Of a stretch of 64,000 nt of DNA, positions 1-8,453 are shown piece after piece (the first letter of the stretch is position 1; each line of letters begins with the position of its first letter). This DNA is from Acidovorax radicis (lineage in GTDB: Bacteria > Pseudomonadota > Gammaproteobacteria > Burkholderiales > Burkholderiaceae_C). The stretch is from contig NZ_CP075184.1 of assembly GCF_020510705.1 (NCBI RefSeq), positions 1,426,001 through 1,490,000 of the forward strand, given 5' to 3'. Made by a program: the position numbers and the translations under genes. The notes beneath the pieces were generated by a model, which searched no databases, had not been told where the DNA came from, and worked only from the letters and a program-made list of their open reading frames with translations.

Positions 1-276
1 GGGCCTGCGGGCGGTGGCCAGCACCGACCCGTCGGGCAGCACACACAGGCCGTGGGCGCGCGTCGGCACTTCCAGCGCGGCGTGAATCTGCAGCGCCTGC
101 CCAGCGCCTTCCTGTGTGGACAGCAGGCCGATGTGAAAGCTGCCCTGGCGCTCCCAGGCAGCGGCCAGTCGAACGCGATCACCGACTTTGGCGAATGCCG
201 TGCCGGGGGTAATCACGCAGGCGCCCAGGCCCGCGAGAGTGGCCAGCGCATGGCGGCGGCGTAGGTCAGTCGCCAT
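1..276 (-). CDS. DUF1513 family protein, N-terminal part (cut by window edge)
   Basis: The frame is open from an ATG at 276 to the window edge, giving 92 residues starting MATDLRRRHALATLAG. The arginine run followed by a hydrophobic stretch looks like a Tat or Sec signal, and later GSFHIGLL and AHGLCVLPDGSVLAT resemble beta-propeller blades. The ATG lies 11 bases inside the end of the upstream imelysin gene, so the two are probably translationally coupled. The DUF1513 assignment comes mainly from context: imelysin, di-haem oxidoreductase, imelysin and DUF1513 genes commonly travel together in Proteobacteria. The C-terminal three quarters lies outside the window. Confidence 0.75.
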   Translation of the reverse strand, partial: MATDLRRRHALATLAGLGACVITPGTAFAKVGDRVRLAAAWERQGSFHIGLLSTQEGAGQALQIHAALEVPTRAHGLCVLPDGSVLATARRP

Positions 277-1384
277 CGGCGTCCGAGAAGCCAATGCTCA
301 CCTGCAGCGCAGGCGCCACTTCGGATTCGGCCAGGAACTTCAGCGCGGCCAGGTCGCGCACGGTCTGCTGGATGGCTGTCTTGTCCTGCAGGCCGGACTT
401 CTGCACCTGGGCCATCGACGCGTCGACCTTGTCGGTGGCCTGGCGCAGCGTGTCGGCCAGCGGGTTCAGGCCCTTGCCGCGCAGGACCATCTCCAGCGGC
501 ACCAGAGCCTCGCCAGCGGCAGGGATGCTGGCGCTGGCGGGCAAGGCGGTCAGGCTGCGCAGACTGCCCCAGGTGGCGGCCCAGGCGGCCAGCGTGGTGC
601 CGCTGGCGGTGCGAGGGTAGTCCGGCGTGCGGGTGCGGGATCCCGATCCAGCGGCGCGCAGCGGCTTGTCCATCTGTGCCCAGCGCAGGCGTTCGATGCC
701 GCCCACCCACTGGTTCACGAATTCGCTGATGGCCTGGGTGGATGCCTCTTGCTCGTCCTCGGCGCCCCAGTCGGTGGTCGCCGCGTCGGCATAGGCCTTG
801 GCGAGTGCGGCCGATTCACGCGCCACGTCCTGGGCCACCTCACGGGCGTAGCTGCAGGCAGGGCTACCGAGCTGGGCGGGGCGCGTCCACAGCAGCCATT
901 CCAGTGCGGGCAGGCCTTTGGCTGGCGTGCCGATGCGCTCGAAGGCCTTGGCGCCCTGGGGCTGGGCAGCGATGGCTTTGTCGATCAGTGCAGGGCGTGT
1001 GGGCGTGAAGTCGATGGCGCGTTGGCTGCGGCGTGCGATGACCGGGCCGACGGACACGGCGGCGAGCTGCTCCCACGCGCGGGCTGTGGCCTGCCAGGCG
1101 GTGCGTGCGGATTCGAGCGCGGTCGTGCCGTCTGCCGCCGGCACCTGGCACAACGCCGCCACGGCGGGCACCAGGGCGCGCGCATCGCGGTCAAAGTCCT
1201 GCGCGCGCGGCAGAGTCCAGTGGCCGTAGATGCCTTGCAGGGCATGCACCGTGTCGTAGAAGGGCACGGCGTTGCGCTGCCAGGCCGGGATGGTGGGTGC
1301 AGTGGGCGCCGCAGACTGTGCCTGCGCTGCGAGAGGGGGCAGGGTGGCCAGCAGCAGGGCGGCTGCAAGGAGGGATGTTTTCAT
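266..1384 (-). CDS. Imelysin (M75) family periplasmic protein, first copy
   Basis: A 372-residue protein starting MKTSLLAAALLLATLPP, a clear Sec signal peptide ending near AQAQS. Imelysins are all-helical envelope proteins linked to iron or haem uptake; their usual GxHxxE metal motif is degenerate here (GLPALEWLLW lacks the histidine), so this copy may be non-metal-binding or structural. The frame stays open to 1561, but the signal peptide fixes the start at 1384. An ATG at 1468 overlapping the upstream stop would add about 28 residues made entirely of an intergenic repeat, so I reject it. It sits third in a minus-strand operon and overlaps the DUF1513 start. Confidence 0.85.
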   Translation of the reverse strand: MKTSLLAAALLLATLPPLAAQAQSAAPTAPTIPAWQRNAVPFYDTVHALQGIYGHWTLPRAQDFDRDARALVPAVAALCQVPAADGTTALESARTAWQATARAWEQLAAVSVGPVIARRSQRAIDFTPTRPALIDKAIAAQPQGAKAFERIGTPAKGLPALEWLLWTRPAQLGSPACSYAREVAQDVARESAALAKAYADAATTDWGAEDEQEASTQAISEFVNQWVGGIERLRWAQMDKPLRAAGSGSRTRTPDYPRTASGTTLAAWAATWGSLRSLTALPASASIPAAGEALVPLEMVLRGKGLNPLADTLRQATDKVDASMAQVQKSGLQDKTAIQQTVRDLAALKFLAESEVAPALQVSIGFSDADGD

Positions 1385-1385
1385 C

Positions 1386-1462
1386 GACGGGCCGCCCCAA
1401 GATGAAAACGCGGCCCCCTTGGGGGGCTGCGACCCGCGTAGCGGCGGAGCGTGGGGGTAAAT
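1386..1462. repeat. REP-like palindromic element between operon genes
   Basis: The spacer between the di-haem oxidoreductase stop and the imelysin start holds a G+C-rich palindrome centred on GGCCCCCTTGGGGGGC (near 1412-1428) with flanking GCGTAGCGGCGG. This resembles a common intergenic palindrome of Comamonadaceae genomes. It is transcribed within the operon and could form an mRNA hairpin that dampens or protects neighbouring cistrons. Its three-frame openness creates several spurious open frames here. Confidence 0.6.
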
Positions 1463-1464
1463 TT

Positions 1465-2946
1465 TCATAACGACTCCACAAATTTCACGAGCGCATCCCG
1501 GTCGGCCTTCTTCATCTTGAGCACCTGGTCCTTGGCGCCCTCGGCCTCGCCGCCGTGCCACAGTACGGCTTCGAGCACACCGCGCGCGCGGCCGTCGTGC
1601 AGCAGGCGGGTGTGGCCGTTCACGTCCTTAATGAGGCCCGCGCCCCACAGCGGCGGGGTTTTCCACTGGCGGCCGTTGGCGCCGAAGTCGGGTCGGCCAT
1701 CGGCCAGGCGCTCGCCCATGTCGTGCACCAGCAGGTCGGTGTAGGGGGCGATGCGTTGGCCGTTCAGCGCCTTGCTGGTCAGCAGGGGGGAAACACCGTC
1801 GTTGTGACCTTCCTTGGTGACGTAGCTCGGGCGGTGGCAGGTGGCGCACTGGGCCTGCGAGAACAGCGCCTGGCCGCGCAGCACTTGCGCGTCGTTGATG
1901 TTCCGGCGTGCGGGCGGTGCCAGAGTGGCCTGGTAGAAGATCACGTCTGCCAGGGTCTTGTCGTCGATCTCCACGCCGGACTGGCCCTGTTTGCCGCCAC
2001 CCTTCCTGCTGTTCTGGCCGCTGGGTGCGTCCAGGCAGTCCTTTTGCGTGGGCGTGCAGGTTTCCTGCGCGAAGTGGCGCGAGGTGATGCCCATGTCGCC
2101 CAGGAAGGCGCCGCCTGTCTGGTGCGCGATGCTGGCCACGTTGGCCTTCCAGCCGAAGCGGCCGACCATCATGCGGCTGGCGGGGGCATCCCACACCTTG
2201 TTGGGCACGCCCTTGATGGGGCCAGGGGTGGCGGCCTGATTGGCGGCATTGGCCAGGATGTCGGCTTCGGCAATGGCTTCGAGCAGGCCCACGCCGATGA
2301 TCTGCGGCGCAATGCGCGGGCTCGTCATCACGTCCGGGTGCATAGGGCCGTAGCCCAGGTCGGCAAAGCCGTAGATGGGCTGTTGTAGCGTGTAGGGCGT
2401 GCCGTCGGCAAATTGGCCCTTGATGGTGTCGTAACGCAGGGTCACGCGGCCTTCGGGCTTGACGCCCTGGATGGCCGCGTTATTGAACTGGTCGCCGTAT
2501 ACCGGGTCGTGCTTGGGGCCGCCATGCGCGTCGGTGCCGGGGATGGACAGACGGATCAACAGGGCCACGGTGGGGTCCTTGGTTTCGCCCAGGCGGTTGA
2601 AGATCGCTGGCGGCTCGCCCCGGCCGTCCTGCACGTGGCAGCCGCCGCACGAACGCGCGATGAAGTGGGGGCCCAGCCCGTCGCGCGCCTTGGTGGAGGC
2701 AGGCGCCTCCACCCAGTTGCGCCGGAAGAACGAGTTGCCGATGACGAAGCGTGTGCGCTCCTCATCGGTCAGGTTGGCGGCCGGGAACGAAAAGGCATTG
2801 CGCCCGGTGGCGAACACCGTGGTCTCGCCGCCGGGTTTTTCGCCCAACGGATCGGGCTGGGGCGCTGCCGTCAAGGCGCCGACACCAAGGCTGCCGAGGG
2901 CGATGATGCCGATGCTGGCTGCCGCCAGGCGCAGGGGATGCTTCAT
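1465..2946 (-). CDS. Di-haem oxidoreductase / putative peroxidase (DHOR family)
   Basis: A 493-residue exported c-type cytochrome. Two haem-attachment motifs are visible, CGGCH at C100-H104 and CATCH at C367-H371, the usual two of the di-haem 'thiol oxidoreductase' family. The N-terminus MKHPLRLAAASIGIIALG is a signal peptide. A TTG six bases upstream is also in frame, but the ATG at 2946 is preferred. The gene is wedged between two imelysin genes, overlapping the end of the upstream one, which matches the known imelysin-DHOR gene pair. It probably handles electron transfer or redox chemistry linked to metal or haem acquisition; the substrate is not visible in the sequence. Confidence 0.88.
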   Translation of the reverse strand: MKHPLRLAAASIGIIALGSLGVGALTAAPQPDPLGEKPGGETTVFATGRNAFSFPAANLTDEERTRFVIGNSFFRRNWVEAPASTKARDGLGPHFIARSCGGCHVQDGRGEPPAIFNRLGETKDPTVALLIRLSIPGTDAHGGPKHDPVYGDQFNNAAIQGVKPEGRVTLRYDTIKGQFADGTPYTLQQPIYGFADLGYGPMHPDVMTSPRIAPQIIGVGLLEAIAEADILANAANQAATPGPIKGVPNKVWDAPASRMMVGRFGWKANVASIAHQTGGAFLGDMGITSRHFAQETCTPTQKDCLDAPSGQNSRKGGGKQGQSGVEIDDKTLADVIFYQATLAPPARRNINDAQVLRGQALFSQAQCATCHRPSYVTKEGHNDGVSPLLTSKALNGQRIAPYTDLLVHDMGERLADGRPDFGANGRQWKTPPLWGAGLIKDVNGHTRLLHDGRARGVLEAVLWHGGEAEGAKDQVLKMKKADRDALVKFVESL

Positions 2947-2948
2947 CC

Positions 2949-4184
2949 TCAAGGTTGCACGAGCGTGAGCTTGGTGATTCCGATGGCGTTGGCCGCGGCC
3001 ACCAGGTCCTTGCTTTGCTGCGTCAGGCTGTCGATGGTCTTCTGGATGCGCTGGTGGCCCGGTGCGTCCTTGCCGCCGATGATCTCGCGGTCAAACGGTG
3101 CCTGGATGCCTTCGGCGGCGGCGACTGAGGCGGTGATCTGTTGCGTCGTCCTGTCGGCCAGCGCTGCGTCCTTGGCGGCCACCAGGTCGCGCAGCGACGC
3201 GCCTTTGAGAACGCTGCCGTCGGCACGCTGGTACTCGCCCAGCCACACGTTCTGGATGCCCTTGGCATTGGTCACCGCGTCGCGGTGGGTGTTGTCGGAG
3301 AAGCACGAGTGCTCGTCTTCCTGGTCCTGGCTGTTCAGGGCCACTTCCAGGCGCTCGCCGGCCAACTCGCCGCGCGAGAGCGAGCCCAGGCCCAAAAGCA
3401 TCTTTCGCACGGACTCCTGGCCCCCCTTCACGAAGCGGGTGCGGTAGTGGTTCTTGGTGTCCCTGGCCGTACTGGGCGCCCAGGACTTCACCAGCGAGGC
3501 GAGGTCGTCGATGAGCAGGTCGGTCACCACGTTCAGGTACTGGCGGCGGCGGTCGGCATTGGGGGCCTTGCCGTCCACGAAGTCTTCAAAATTTCGGTTG
3601 CCCGGGCCGGTCTCGGACAGGTCCTGGCCCCACAGGAAGAACTCGATGGCGTGCCAGCCAGTGGCGATGTTCTCCTCGCCACCGCGCTCGTTCTGCGCAG
3701 ACAGGTTCTTCTTGTTGATGGCGAATTGGCGGTTGTTCACTAACCCTGCATTGGTCTTGCCCTGCACGCTGTCGACGAACGATTCGTCCATGGGCCAGGC
3801 GTTGATGCGGCCTTCGGGGCCGTTGTCGTTGTCGATAGGGCCGCCATAGAAGCGGAAGGCCTCGGTCTGTCCATAGAACTCGCGTGCCGCCAGCCACTTT
3901 GTTCGCGCGTCTGCCAGCGTCTCGGCCGATGGTTTGGCCGTGAAGACCTTGACGGCGGCCTGCAGTGAGCGCGCAGCGGTCAATGTGTCGTTGTAGTTCG
4001 CGTGCACGAGCTGCGCATAGTGCGCCGTCACAGCCGATGCCGTCACGGCCACCACGGGACTATGGGCCTCGCTGCGTGCGGGCGTGGCGCTGCTTTGGGC
4101 CAGCGCCATGGTGCAAGGCGCGGCGAGGGCAGCCACCAGCAAAACAAAGGCAGGGGCGTTTCGGGTCTGTGAAGGGCGGGACAT
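2949..4184 (-). CDS. Imelysin (M75) family periplasmic protein, second copy
   Basis: A 411-residue protein from the ATG at 4184, preceded by GGAG eight bases upstream. The N-terminus MSRPSQTRNAPAFVLLVAAL is a Sec signal with cleavage near MALAQ. Unlike the other imelysin of this operon it keeps the GxHxxE motif (GWHAIEFFLWG), so it is the likely metal-binding member. It is the first gene of the operon, and the long upstream spacer carries the probable promoter. An upstream in-frame start at 4289 is rejected because it would precede the signal peptide with unrelated sequence. Confidence 0.88.
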   Translation of the reverse strand: MSRPSQTRNAPAFVLLVAALAAPCTMALAQSSATPARSEAHSPVVAVTASAVTAHYAQLVHANYNDTLTAARSLQAAVKVFTAKPSAETLADARTKWLAAREFYGQTEAFRFYGGPIDNDNGPEGRINAWPMDESFVDSVQGKTNAGLVNNRQFAINKKNLSAQNERGGEENIATGWHAIEFFLWGQDLSETGPGNRNFEDFVDGKAPNADRRRQYLNVVTDLLIDDLASLVKSWAPSTARDTKNHYRTRFVKGGQESVRKMLLGLGSLSRGELAGERLEVALNSQDQEDEHSCFSDNTHRDAVTNAKGIQNVWLGEYQRADGSVLKGASLRDLVAAKDAALADRTTQQITASVAAAEGIQAPFDREIIGGKDAPGHQRIQKTIDSLTQQSKDLVAAANAIGITKLTLVQP

Positions 4185-4342
4185 AAAAATCTCCGGGGCG
4201 AAGTTGGCGGTTGCGCAGGCGCCCGGGAGCACTGCCGGAACCTGGCGCGAGGAATGGAGCGGTGCGACAACCCGAAGGCGTGCCTGCACTGCGCGTGGCG
4301 CCCAATGCCAAAAAGCGAAAGGCGCATTGGTAATTTGCCAGT

Positions 4343-4360
4343 GATTATATTAATAAGATT
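4343..4360 (-). promoter_or_regulatory. Possible Fur box / A+T-rich promoter of the imelysin operon
   Basis: Three abutting hexamers GATTAT-ATTAAT-AAGATT resemble the Fur recognition unit (consensus NATWAT repeats). They lie in the only A+T-rich part of the 457-bp spacer 4185-4641, about 160 bp upstream of the imelysin operon, where a promoter is expected. Iron control would suit imelysin genes. The match is weak and only visual. Apart from this and the phoX terminator, I see nothing else in the spacer except a GGAAAC hexamer run. Confidence 0.3.
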
Positions 4361-4514
4361 GATTCGTGTTTAACTATTAAACAAGGAAAATGCGGGATTT
4401 GAGGGCGAAACAAGGCTCCTGCGGCGAGTTCGTGTGTTGTGTGTTGTTGAGGATGGCAGGGCATGAGGGACATGCGAGGGCTGAGCGCTGCGCTGCTTCG
4501 TGGCGCCCGGAAGT

Positions 4515-4539
4515 GGAAACGGAAACGGAAACGGAAAAC
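4515..4539. repeat. Short GGAAAC hexanucleotide repeat
   Basis: Three exact GGAAAC units (4515-4532) are followed by an imperfect one. The run lies just past the phoX terminator and continues into its T-rich tail (minus strand). Confidence 0.7.
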
Positions 4540-4566
4540 GAAAAACGGGACCCGAAGGTCCCGTTT
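4530..4566 (-). terminator. Rho-independent terminator of phoX
   Basis: On the minus strand, AACGGGACC and GGTCCCGTT form a perfect 9-bp stem closed by a UUCG tetraloop, followed at once by a T-rich tail. It lies 76 bp beyond the phoX stop codon. Confidence 0.9.
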
Positions 4567-4641
4567 GATTGCGCCTAGCGTACCACCTTACCCGGCCCGC
4601 CGATGGGGGCGGGTTGGGCAGGTGGGGCCGGAGCAGCTCTT

Positions 4642-6591
4642 TCAGCTCAGCTTCATCTGGCTGGGTGTGCCGGTAAGGTAGCCAACAGCAGCCCCCGACT
4701 TGTTTTTGTAGTTGGCGTTGATCAGTGGGTCCAGCGTGGCCTTGACCACGTTGTGGATGCTGCCCCAGTCGCCGGCGTGCTGGAAGTTGCTCATGATGTA
4801 GGTCCAGCCGTTGATCTCGTCCACGGCGTGCAGACCGGTGGACTCGCCGCCTGCGGGGATCGACATTACACGCGACAGCTGCTTGGTGTCGATGTTGTAG
4901 GCCCACAGGAAGTTGTTGACATGCTGGCCGCTGTCTTCGCCGATGAACAGGGTGCGCATCTTTTCCGAGAACTTCAGGTTGTCGGGGTTGGCGATGTTGT
5001 TCGGGTTGGCCGTGTTGCCCAGCGCGTCTGCTGTGATGTCTTCACCTGCCAGCAGCGCCTTGGTGTCCACAGGCATCCACTCGCTGTTGATGGCAGCGCC
5101 CTTCGTGTCCTTCTGTCCGCCCTTGAGGTTCAGCGCCATCACCGCGCCGGCACCGAGTTTCTTTGGGATGGAGATGCCGTTGCCGGGCACATTGGCGGCG
5201 TTGCCTGCCACCATCGAATCTTGGCAGTTTTGCAGCGCCGAGTAGGCGATCTTGTCCTTGATGTTGACGGTCGTGCCTTCCATTTTCGAGAAGCCCGTGC
5301 TGGCGCCCATATAGGCGGCGTAGCGGTGCGTTTCCAGGAAAGCGGCGGCCTTTTCCATGCCCGCGTTGATCTTGATCCACTCGGTTTTGCCGTTGGCCAC
5401 GATCTTGGTGTAGCTGGTGTCGCTCGGATCTGCCTTCACCACGCTCATGATGTCGGTGGGCTTGAGCGTGTTGGCGAACTGCTCGATCTCGGCGCTGGTG
5501 GCCGAGCCCAGTTTGATCCAGGTGAGTGCGGCAGCCGTGGTGGCCTTGGGGTCAATCGAGAAGCCCGTGCCCACCTTGGCGGCATACAGCGTGCCGGACG
5601 ACAGGTCTTTTTCCTTGTCGGCCACGAACACGAAATAAGCGCTGTTGGTTGCGTCGTCGCCCATCAGTGTGGTGCGGTTGTCAGGCATCACCTGCACCAG
5701 CTCGTGCGAGATGCGGCCCATGCAGTAGTGCTTCTTGATGCTGGCCGTGCCATCGGGGTTCACCGTCACTTCGGGCATGTGGCCGTAGTGGTAGGGGTTG
5801 GCCTTGGCAGCGTCGCCATACAGGTTCTGGCTGTAGGCCTGGAACATGGTGTTGCTGGCGATGCTGAACGCATCGGGTTCGTACTCTTCGCTCGACAGGT
5901 GGGTGCCCCAGGGCGACAGGCTGGCGCCACAGGTGATCCACAGGCCATGCACCTTGGAGGTGTCCACGTTGTGGTATTTCACCAGGCTCAGCTTGCCGGT
6001 GGTCTGGTCCTGGTCCAGTGTCAGCACGGCAATCGGCGAGGGCAGCTTGCCGTACATGTCGGTCTTTCCATCTTGTGCCTTGTTGGTGTATTCAAACTGC
6101 ACCACGGCGAACACGGCCTTGCCCTTGATGCCCGTGACCGTGGGGTTGGCCACGGTGAGCAGCGACGTGCCGTCCGGTGCATCAGAGAAGTACTGACGCG
6201 CCTTGTCGGCCACGGTGCTGTCGATGATGGGCTTGTTGTTGATGTCGTAGTAGCCGCCTGACAGCACGGTGCCGCCTTTGCCGTCGGACACCATGTCGCC
6301 GGTCACGAAGAACGGCTGATAGGCCAGTTGGTACGACCGGACCGTGTCATCGCTGAGTTTGAGGTTCAACGTGGAGCCCACCGTGGTGGTGGCCATGGCG
6401 GCTGCCGTCGCGAGCGTGGGGGCTGCCATCGACGTAAAGCTGGCCGACACAAAGCTGGGCGAAGAGTCGCCATCGCCGCCACCGCAGGCACTCAGCAGGG
6501 CGGCGGATGCGCTGGCGCTGAGCGGAAGCATGGGGACGCCGGCCAGAAATTGCAGGGCCTTGCGGCGGGTAGGCATCGTCGGTTGGGTCAT
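4642..6591 (-). CDS. phoX: PhoX-family alkaline phosphatase (DUF839), Tat lipoprotein
   Basis: A 649-residue protein starting MTQPTMPTRRKALQFLAG, a twin-arginine signal (RR at 9-10) ending in a lipobox LLSAC with Cys36, followed by a Gly/Asp-rich linker. The body carries PhoX-type blocks such as GGYYDINNKP and FKFSEKMRTLFIGEDSG-like text near the C-terminus (LKFSEKMRTLFIGEDS). PhoX enzymes are Ca/Fe phosphatases that free phosphate from organic esters in the periplasm or at the cell surface. An upstream in-frame ATG at 6648 is rejected because it would precede the Tat signal. A tandem Pho box lies upstream and a strong terminator downstream, so this is a monocistronic phosphate-starvation gene. 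Confidence 0.87.
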   Translation of the reverse strand: MTQPTMPTRRKALQFLAGVPMLPLSASASAALLSACGGGDGDSSPSFVSASFTSMAAPTLATAAAMATTTVGSTLNLKLSDDTVRSYQLAYQPFFVTGDMVSDGKGGTVLSGGYYDINNKPIIDSTVADKARQYFSDAPDGTSLLTVANPTVTGIKGKAVFAVVQFEYTNKAQDGKTDMYGKLPSPIAVLTLDQDQTTGKLSLVKYHNVDTSKVHGLWITCGASLSPWGTHLSSEEYEPDAFSIASNTMFQAYSQNLYGDAAKANPYHYGHMPEVTVNPDGTASIKKHYCMGRISHELVQVMPDNRTTLMGDDATNSAYFVFVADKEKDLSSGTLYAAKVGTGFSIDPKATTAAALTWIKLGSATSAEIEQFANTLKPTDIMSVVKADPSDTSYTKIVANGKTEWIKINAGMEKAAAFLETHRYAAYMGASTGFSKMEGTTVNIKDKIAYSALQNCQDSMVAGNAANVPGNGISIPKKLGAGAVMALNLKGGQKDTKGAAINSEWMPVDTKALLAGEDITADALGNTANPNNIANPDNLKFSEKMRTLFIGEDSGQHVNNFLWAYNIDTKQLSRVMSIPAGGESTGLHAVDEINGWTYIMSNFQHAGDWGSIHNVVKATLDPLINANYKNKSGAAVGYLTGTPSQMKLS

Positions 6592-6712
6592 TTTGTGGAG
6601 ATTTCCAGGTTGGTATGCGAACGAGCAGAAAACGCCTTGGCCCTTCACTGCGCCCCAGGCAAGGGCGGCGAACGGGTGGCGTGGTTTCCAGCCGCCGATG
6701 CTAGAAATGCCC

Positions 6713-6753
6713 CGTGACAGCGGTTTGACGGTTGTGTGACTTTCGCGTGACGG
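6713..6753 (-). promoter_or_regulatory. Tandem Pho box (four half-sites, 11-bp period) upstream of phoX
   Basis: On the minus strand the core GTCA occurs four times at exact 11-bp spacing (plus-strand TGAC at 6715, 6726, 6737 and 6748). This is the geometry of PhoB boxes, in which CTGTCAT-type units repeat every 11 bp. A -10-like TAGCAT lies about 10 bp downstream (6698-6703), the usual distance for a PhoB-activated promoter. The unit nearest the -10 element, CTGTCAC, matches consensus best. Confidence 0.8.
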
Positions 6754-6823
6754 CCGGACGTGGTGCTGGTTTTTGCATGCACTGCGCCTGGGCGATGCCT
6801 GTCAGGCGCGCCTGTGGATCGGT

Positions 6824-7651
6824 TCAGTACGTGTCTGTAGGGCTGCCATGCGCCCGAGCTGGCGTCGGTGTTGGTATCGGTGCGGGTGCAGGTTCGGGCA
6901 CAGGTGGGTTTTGCGCACTGCCCGGCGTGGAGTAGTCCATCTGCCCACGCCCGTCCTTGACGCCCTTGCGCCCCGCAATCTGCCAGGCCGTGCGCTGTTG
7001 CACGAGGCCTGCCAGAAACTCCAGCTCTTCATCGGTGTGGTTGATGGCGTTGGCGGGGGTGAGCAGCCGCCCGTTGCGCGGCGCGGCTTCGGCCCAGAAC
7101 GACTGGTGGTAGGACGATTGGCTGACCAGGCTCTCGCCGCCGGCCGACAGATCCACCGTGCCATAGCAATTGCACAGGTAGCCCCGCTGGTCCTGGTCGG
7201 CAAACACCTCGGCATAGACGCCTGTACCCCGTATGCCCGCCGTGGCCGTGGGCAGCACGATGCGCCGCTCGGTGCCGCGCCCCCACACACTCACCACGGC
7301 GCCGGTCAGCACACGCAGCACCTTGACGGCGGCGGGGGTGTCGCTCTCGAGTGCCACGCGCGAGTTCTGCCGCACCATGAAAGCGCTGTCACCCACCGTG
7401 AAAACCACCGTGGAGCCGGGCCCGGTTTCGATATGGTCGTTGGCGGTGACGGTGTGCTGGGGTGTCAGTGCCTCGCCATTGCGCAAGGCATCGCCGCGCA
7501 GCTCCACCACATTGCTGCGCGCCTGGGCCTGGGCTGCCGCCCAGCCGCCCGACGCCATCCACAGCGCGGCAGCCTGCACCAGGCTGCGCCTTTTGAACCA
7601 GGTGAGTTCGTCCTCAGAGCGGCCCAGGAGCTGGTGGGTGGGGTGGTTCAT
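6824..7651 (-). CDS. FecR-domain exported protein with proline-rich tail
   Basis: A 275-residue protein from the ATG at 7651, which has GGAGG nine bases upstream. Early residues KRRSLVQAAALWMASGGWA look like a Tat-type signal. The stretch around TANDHIETGPGSTVVF and VRQNSRVAL is a FecR domain, followed by RRIVLPTATAGIRGTGVYAE. No kinase or sigma-factor gene is adjacent, so it is probably an exported FecR-like structural or sensing protein rather than a classical anti-sigma factor. The C-terminus is a Pro/Ala/Thr repeat. It overlaps the upstream BPSS1780-type gene by 38 bp, so the two form an operon. Confidence 0.75.
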   Translation of the reverse strand: MNHPTHQLLGRSEDELTWFKRRSLVQAAALWMASGGWAAAQAQARSNVVELRGDALRNGEALTPQHTVTANDHIETGPGSTVVFTVGDSAFMVRQNSRVALESDTPAAVKVLRVLTGAVVSVWGRGTERRIVLPTATAGIRGTGVYAEVFADQDQRGYLCNCYGTVDLSAGGESLVSQSSYHQSFWAEAAPRNGRLLTPANAINHTDEELEFLAGLVQQRTAWQIAGRKGVKDGRGQMDYSTPGSAQNPPVPEPAPAPIPTPTPARAHGSPTDTY

Positions 7652-8453
7652 CAGGGGGTGCCTCCATCTCGGTCTTGGCAGGGGGAGCGAACGAGTCACG
7701 GAAGGTGAACACCACCGACGTGAAGAACATGGCGGCCATCATCATGGCCCCGCCCACCATGATGCCACCGGCGGTGGCACCCGAAAGCCCCGCCACGGCC
7801 AGCAGCGCAGACACCACACTGACCACCAGGCCGCCGAGCAGAAACACCCCCAGCCAGCCCAGCCCATAGACAACGAACGCGCCAAAGTTGCGCACACAGG
7901 CCACGATGCTGAAGAACAGCGCCTTGACCGGCGGCACGCCGTGCCAGTGCACCAGGCCCGGGGCGTGCCAGAACAACAGCGACAGCGGCAGGTACAGCAG
8001 CATGGACAGCCACATCGCGGCCTGGAACGAAGGGTCTTCGGCCACCTCTTTGGTCAACACGGCACCGCCCAGGTACACCTGCGCAAACTGCCCACCGTCA
8101 AGCAGGGCCGACAGGCCCATGATGCCCAGAAACCCCACCGCATACAGGGCGCCCAGCACCAGCATGTCGCGCAGGCGCTGCTTGCCCGTGCGAAACGCCA
8201 CCAGCAGCAGCGTGGGCGTGGGAAACCGCCCCTGCGTGGCTTCGGCTGACGCCACCATCATGGCGAGGGTGGCCGAGGGCAGCAGCGCCAGTGCGACAGC
8301 GGGGCCCACCAGCGGGATCATCGTGGCCAGCGACATGGACGCCATGGTCAGAAAAAACAGCGCGGCCAGCGCCATGGGTTGCCGCCAGAACGTCCGGATG
8401 CCGAGTTTGACCCAGGCCATGCCGGTGCGTGCGGGGACGATGTTGAGTTTCAT
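7614..8453 (-). CDS. BPSS1780-family integral membrane protein
   Basis: A 279-residue membrane protein starting MKLNIVPARTGMAWVKLG. This beginning, followed by an FWRQPMAL block, is typical of the betaproteobacterial BPSS1780 family. About six hydrophobic segments are visible, ending with a proline-rich cytoplasmic tail. No enzymatic motif is seen and the family has no established role. The start at 8453 is preferred to the upstream ATG at 8501 because homologues begin MKL. It is cotranscribed with the FecR-domain gene. Confidence 0.75.
   Translation of the reverse strand: MKLNIVPARTGMAWVKLGIRTFWRQPMALAALFFLTMASMSLATMIPLVGPAVALALLPSATLAMMVASAEATQGRFPTPTLLLVAFRTGKQRLRDMLVLGALYAVGFLGIMGLSALLDGGQFAQVYLGGAVLTKEVAEDPSFQAAMWLSMLLYLPLSLLFWHAPGLVHWHGVPPVKALFFSIVACVRNFGAFVVYGLGWLGVFLLGGLVVSVVSALLAVAGLSGATAGGIMVGGAMMMAAMFFTSVVFTFRDSFAPPAKTEMEAPPDEPPHPPAPGPL

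Noticed and set aside
1191..1481. 96-codon minus-strand frame running through the operon junction
   Set aside because: It reads the palindromic spacer and then the imelysin gene in the wrong frame.
4603..6261. 552-codon open frame antisense to phoX
   Set aside because: Shadow of phoX codon bias; no recognisable domain and it would overlap the phoX terminator.
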